Below the pieces are notes generated by a model, which did no database searches, was not told the origin of the DNA, and saw nothing but the letters and a program-made list of their open reading frames with translations. From positions 1 through 9,660 of the forward strand of contig CAJPUK010000088.1 of assembly GCA_905373785.1 (NCBI GenBank): a stretch of 9,660 nt of DNA. Reading direction: 5' to 3'. Positions 7,131 through 9,660 of the stretch are shown piece by piece (the first letter of the stretch is position 1; each line of letters opens with the position of its first letter). This stretch comes from an uncultured Johnsonella sp. (GTDB lineage Bacteria; Bacillota; Clostridia; Lachnospirales; Lachnospiraceae). The position numbers were made by a program, and so were the translations under genes.

Positions 7131-7142
7131 TTAAAAAGTTAT

Positions 7143-8420
7143 TTATTTTTCTAACGCCTGCTCAACATCAGCTATAAGGTCACGAATATCTTCTATACCC
7201 ACAGACATTCTGACAAGATCCGCAGATACTCCTGCTGCCAAAAGCTCCTCATCATTCATCTGTCTGTGAGTAGTGGATGCCGGATGAAGTACGCAGGTCC
7301 TTGCATCAGCCACATGAGTAACAATCGCAGCCAGTCTTAAAGCATCCATAAACTTAACAGCCGCTTCTCTTCCGCCTACGACACCGAATGATATAACTCC
7401 GCAAGATCCCTTCGGTAGGTATTTTTTTGCCATTTCGTGCTGACTGTCATTTTCAAGTCCCGAAAAAGAAACCCATGATACCTTAGGATGCCTTTGTAAA
7501 TACTTGGCAAGAGCCAAGGCATTTTCATAATGTCTTTCCATTCTTAGATGCAGTGTTTCCAACCCAAACCCAAGGTAGAAAGAATTCTGCGGTGAAGGTA
7601 TGGAGCCCAGATCACGCATTAAATTAGTTGTCATCCTTGTAATATACGCAGCCTTACCGAAGCTTTTTGTATACACTGTTCCATGGTAGGTTTCATCCGG
7701 AGTTGTAAGCCCCGGGAATTTATCGCTGTATTTTCCCCAATCAAAATTACCTGAATCCACGACTGCGCCGCCAACTGCATTTGCAGAACCGTTCATGTAT
7801 TTAGTAGTTGAATGAGTAACAATATCCGCACCCCATTCAAAAGGTCTGCAAAAGATAGGTGTAGGGAAGGTATTGTCAACGATTAGCGGTACTCCATGCT
7901 TATGTGCTACATTTGCAAACTTCTCTATATCAAAGATCCTAAGTGAAGGATTGGATAAGGTTTCACCAAAAACCAGCTTGGTATTAGGCTTAAACTTTGC
8001 TTCAAGTTCCCAGGCTGAAATATCCGGATCAACAAAGCTCGTTTCTATGCCCATAGTTTTCATAGTTTTAGCTATCAGGTTGTAGGTACCTCCGTAGATA
8101 GCTGACGATGCTATAACATGATCTCCTGCATTGGCTATATTTAAAATCGCATAAAAGTTAGCCGCCTGTCCTGATGAGGTTAGTATAGCCGCTACGCCGC
8201 CTTCAAGCTGACATATTTTATTGGCAACGGCGTCATTGGTAGGGTTGGCAAGTCTGGTATAGAAATACCCCGCTTCTTTTAAGTCAAACAGATCACCCAT
8301 TTGCTGAGATGACTCATACTTAAAAGTTGTAGACTGTACTATAGGAACTACTCTTGCTTCCCCGTTTTTAGGTTCATAACCACCTTGAACACAGATGGTG
8401 TTAATATTGTAATTTGACAT
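7143..8420 (-). CDS. metY: O-acetylhomoserine aminocarboxypropyltransferase (sulfhydrylase)
   Basis: A 425-residue PLP enzyme of the Cys/Met metabolism family with the normal MetY length. It condenses O-acetyl-L-homoserine with sulfide (or methanethiol) to give homocysteine (or methionine) in the cytoplasm. YTRLANPT at 54-61 is the typical segment whose Tyr and Arg contact the PLP phosphate of the neighbouring subunit. TSSGQAA (81-87) and VDNTFPTP (181-188, Asp182 for the pyridine nitrogen) follow, and HSTTKYMNG carries the Schiff-base Lys207. The C-terminus has HPASTTHRQ and the SVGIEDIRDLIADVEQAL ending typical of the family. The long MetY-type insert near FPGLTTPDETYHGTVY distinguishes it from cystathionine gamma-synthase. 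The start ATG 8420 has AAGGAG 8 nt upstream. It is transcribed singly from the promoter at 8452-8480. Its codon use and composition look native, unlike the accessory genes around it. Confidence 0.97.
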   Translation of the reverse strand: MSNYNINTICVQGGYEPKNGEARVVPIVQSTTFKYESSQQMGDLFDLKEAGYFYTRLANPTNDAVANKICQLEGGVAAILTSSGQAANFYAILNIANAGDHVIASSAIYGGTYNLIAKTMKTMGIETSFVDPDISAWELEAKFKPNTKLVFGETLSNPSLRIFDIEKFANVAHKHGVPLIVDNTFPTPIFCRPFEWGADIVTHSTTKYMNGSANAVGGAVVDSGNFDWGKYSDKFPGLTTPDETYHGTVYTKSFGKAAYITRMTTNLMRDLGSIPSPQNSFYLGFGLETLHLRMERHYENALALAKYLQRHPKVSWVSFSGLENDSQHEMAKKYLPKGSCGVISFGVVGGREAAVKFMDALRLAAIVTHVADARTCVLHPASTTHRQMNDEELLAAGVSADLVRMSVGIEDIRDLIADVEQALEK

Positions 8421-8451
8421 TTATAAAACTCCTTTTTTCCCAAGTCTAATT

Positions 8452-8480
8452 AATATATATTTTTATTCTTATACTGTCAA
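8452..8480 (-). promoter_or_regulatory. metY promoter
   Basis: On the minus strand TTGACA (8475-8480) and TATATT (8452-8457) are separated by exactly 17 nt. The expected start is near 8445, giving a leader of about 25 nt. That is too short for an S-box or other methionine-related riboswitch, so control is presumably at initiation. Confidence 0.75.
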
Positions 8481-8492
8481 GCTGAGTATAAG
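8468..8492. promoter_or_regulatory. Inverted repeat overlapping the metY -35
   Basis: CTTATACT (8468-8475) and AGTATAAG (8485-8492) are perfect 8-bp arms around a 9-nt spacer; the -35 hexamer (8475-8480) lies within the spacer and the edge of one arm. Arm centres are about 17 bp apart. This is a good candidate operator for a dimeric regulator of sulfur metabolism, identity unknown. Confidence 0.5.
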
Positions 8493-8705
8493 TTGGCATA
8501 ATATATCCATCGCCGGGCATCTCTGTTTGCACTTTCAGATAGCGGCTGAGTACACTTTCAAAAAGGTAAATGAAAGCGGCTAAAGTGACCGGGGTAATAT
8601 ACTATCTTTGATCAAGCCCCGAATAGGCTGTCGCGTATCTCATGGAAACCGGGTATAGGCTATATAAACCTCGCCTTCATATATTGCAGATTGTTTATCG
8701 GATGA
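8493..8705. other. Intergenic region, less AT-rich, possible coding relic
   Basis: This stretch between the PIN toxin stop and the metY promoter is visibly richer in G and C than other spacers here. It has paired GCGGCT elements (about 8543 and 8577) and related CACTTTCA words. A minus-strand frame of 51 codons (8446-8601, reading LAAFIYLFESVLSRYLKVQ) continues upstream through one TAG, but lacks a start with a ribosome binding site. I see no riboswitch, tRNA or clear terminator. Confidence 0.35.
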
Positions 8706-9125
8706 TTACAAATCCATGTCCTTCAGTATGATATCCAACATCTGCCTAGGTGTGACAATAAAAGGCTTTTCCGGGAAATGCTTTATGTTTCCTGTCACCA
8801 AGTAAGCTTCTTCTTCTTTTCTTTCTTCCATAACCACTTCATAAAAGACGCGATCCTTCGAATCCGGAAGTTCAATATCTATCTGATCCGCATCCACATA
8901 AATCCCGTGTAGGTGGAACGAGTGTATGATTGTCTCAACGATATCCTCTGTCAAATGAAACTTAGGTCTGGATAGCACTACTCTATATTCGTTTTCAATC
9001 ACATCATTCAAAACTGGAACTATAGGACCATCGAAAGCCAACTCAACGATACTGCCGGGGACAGAGTTATGCTTAAGAATCGCAGAGACAAGGACATTTG
9101 TGTCGATAACAGCATAGTATTTCAT
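8706..9125 (-). CDS. PIN-domain toxin of a type II toxin-antitoxin pair (COG1569/PIN_3-like)
   Basis: A 139-residue PIN protein of normal length for the PIN_3 family. IDTNVLVSA carries the first acidic residue, Asp8; ENEYR gives Glu44/Glu46; LPDSKDRVFYEV gives Asp88 and Asp91; and LVTGNIKHFP is the fourth motif, with Asn113 where some PIN proteins have Asp, as is common in this subfamily. PIN toxins are metal-dependent ribonucleases, often cutting tRNA or mRNA; the target here is unknown. The gene starts 6 nt after the antitoxin stop, and its ribosome binding site (AAGGAA) lies within the end of the antitoxin gene, the typical coupled antitoxin-toxin layout. All expected acidic residues are present, so the toxin is probably active. 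It is transcribed from the operator-bearing promoter before the antitoxin. Confidence 0.9.
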   Translation of the reverse strand: MKYYAVIDTNVLVSAILKHNSVPGSIVELAFDGPIVPVLNDVIENEYRVVLSRPKFHLTEDIVETIIHSFHLHGIYVDADQIDIELPDSKDRVFYEVVMEERKEEEAYLVTGNIKHFPEKPFIVTPRQMLDIILKDMDL

Positions 9126-9131
9126 AAGCTT

Positions 9132-9410
9132 TTATTTCCTTGCTTCGGCAATCTCAGTGTTAATCTCATCAAGCGACATATCTGCAATTTTGTATTCTTG
9201 AGCAATACATCTGGCACGCTTGAGAGCATTGATCCCGGTATTATCTTCAGCTTCGATTTTCATACTGAAAGGAATGCCATTTTCCTGATTTAACCTTGAA
9301 ACACACATCCTAAGATAGGATGGCAAAGAAAGACCCAGACGATCAAGTATCCGAATCGCCTTAATTTTTTCTGTATCTTCTGTTCTGAACTGAACTAATG
9401 TACTTGCCAT
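9132..9410 (-). CDS. RelB/DinJ-like antitoxin
   Basis: A 92-residue protein whose first part, LVQFRTEDTEKIKAIRILDR followed by LGLSLPSYLRMCVSRLNQE, is the ribbon-helix-helix pattern of RelB/DinJ antitoxins: a short beta strand and two helices that dimerise and bind DNA. After NGIPFSMKI, the C-terminal half (about 55-92) is a charged helical tail that would wrap and block the PIN toxin. The ATG at 9410 has GGAGG 9 nt upstream. It is the first gene of the toxin-antitoxin operon and ends 6 nt before the toxin. RelB/DinJ proteins usually pair with RelE-type toxins; the pairing with a PIN_3 protein is also seen in Clostridia genomes. Autorepression through the two palindromes upstream is expected. 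Confidence 0.88.
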   Translation of the reverse strand: MASTLVQFRTEDTEKIKAIRILDRLGLSLPSYLRMCVSRLNQENGIPFSMKIEAEDNTGINALKRARCIAQEYKIADMSLDEINTEIAEARK

Positions 9411-9448
9411 AGTAAAATACCTCCTTCTTAGCTTATGTTTTTCTTGTA

Positions 9449-9482
9449 CTTATAGTGTATCATAATATGATTTCAAACGCAA
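9449..9482 (-). promoter_or_regulatory. Promoter of the toxin-antitoxin operon
   Basis: Two overlapping readings fit on the minus strand: TTGAAA (9471-9476) with TATAAG (9449-9454), 16 nt apart; or TTGCGT (9477-9482) with extended -10 TGATACACT, 17 nt apart. Either places the start about 30-40 nt before the antitoxin ATG. Confidence 0.55.
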
Positions 9483-9492
9483 TCATATGATT
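9459..9492. promoter_or_regulatory. Two palindromic operators for the antitoxin
   Basis: ATCATAATATGAT (9459-9471) is a perfect 6-1-6 palindrome lying between -35 and -10; AATCATATGATT (9481-9492) is a perfect 12-bp palindrome at the -35. Both contain ATCATA/TATGAT half-sites, and their centres are about 21 bp apart, two helix turns. This suits cooperative binding of ribbon-helix-helix dimers and autorepression. Confidence 0.65.
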
Positions 9493-9499
9493 ACATGAA

Positions 9500-9660
9500 T
9501 TAATTTATAGGTTCATTATACAGTTTTAAAAGAATTCCCTGTTTATAATCAACTTTTGAAGGGTCAACATATTGATTAAAAAACAAAGAAATTATCTTTC
9601 TTAGATTATTTTTTATAAATAAATCATCTTCTGTTAATGATAATATTCCTGCTATATGAG
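9500..9660 (-). CDS. Unidentified protein, C-terminal 53 residues only
   Basis: A minus-strand frame enters from the right edge and stays open to TAA at 9500-9502. The visible end contains LTEDDLFIKNNLRKIISLFF, then NQYVDPSKVDYKQGILLKL and YNEPIN at the terminus. It is rich in Asn, Lys and Ile, more AT-driven than metY. No motif allows a family call. The stop is 89 nt before the antitoxin start, and the toxin-antitoxin promoter lies between, so the two are separate transcription units. Confidence 0.5.
   Translation of the reverse strand, partial: HIAGILSLTEDDLFIKNNLRKIISLFFNQYVDPSKVDYKQGILLKLYNEPIN

Noticed and set aside
6940..7134. Plus-strand 64-codon frame starting MDENTIYWMENF
   Set aside because: It begins inside the palindromic box array, which is why its start mirrors the MDESTDSWMKG extension of the opposite Fic frame, and it runs through the MITE-like repeat. 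It has no separate ribosome binding site and no domain.
7873..8085. Plus-strand frame antisense to metY
   Set aside because: Shadow of a strongly supported enzyme gene; no ribosome binding site or domain.
8421..8705. SAM or other methionine riboswitch before metY
   Set aside because: No S-box core sequence was seen, and the promoter lies too close to the gene for a structured leader.
1..9660. CRISPR array, tRNA or rRNA
   Set aside because: No evenly spaced identical direct repeats beyond the four Fic boxes, and no tRNA- or rRNA-like segment was recognised by eye.

Overview
The window looks like a chromosome segment of an AT-rich, low-GC Gram-positive bacterium, most likely a Clostridia/Lachnospirales-type anaerobe. 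The grounds are the strong AT bias, AAGGAG-type ribosome binding sites, a long MprF-type aminoacyl-phosphatidylglycerol synthase, a Clostridia-style metY, and RelB/PIN and Fic accessory modules. No rRNA, tRNA or marker protein fixes the genus.

Left third (1-2393, all minus strand): an eroding accessory or defence locus. The 5' part of a probable modification-sensing nuclease gene runs off the left edge (1-775; PUA/EVE-like N-terminus, PD-(D/E)XK-like C-terminus). Just upstream of it lies the C-terminal stub of a WYL-type regulator (790-1116), fused at its broken end to a Fic gene (1110-1892). That Fic gene has one in-frame amber codon and lacks its usual C-terminal extension. A further short relic (1956-about 2200) lies upstream.

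Centre (2329-5760, plus strand): a clear two-gene operon with a good promoter. A cytosolic alpha/beta hydrolase is followed 3 nt later by an 861-residue MprF, which makes aminoacyl-phosphatidylglycerol and flips it to the outer leaflet. A 13-bp perfect stem closes the region between this operon and the convergent Fic gene.

Right centre (5827-8492, minus strand): an intact class II Fic gene with a C-terminal winged-helix domain, whose start is covered by a palindromic array of four TTGGATGAAA-like boxes; a 100-bp MITE-like element; and metY (O-acetylhomoserine sulfhydrylase), with a sigma-A promoter overlapped by an inverted repeat and a leader too short for a riboswitch.

Right end (8706-9660, minus strand): a RelB-like antitoxin/PIN-family toxin pair with two palindromic operators in its promoter, then the last 53 codons of an unidentified gene entering from the right edge.

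The most notable unexplained items are the Fic operator array, the PUA-like/PD-(D/E)XK nuclease beside WYL and Fic debris, and the hydrolase-MprF pairing.
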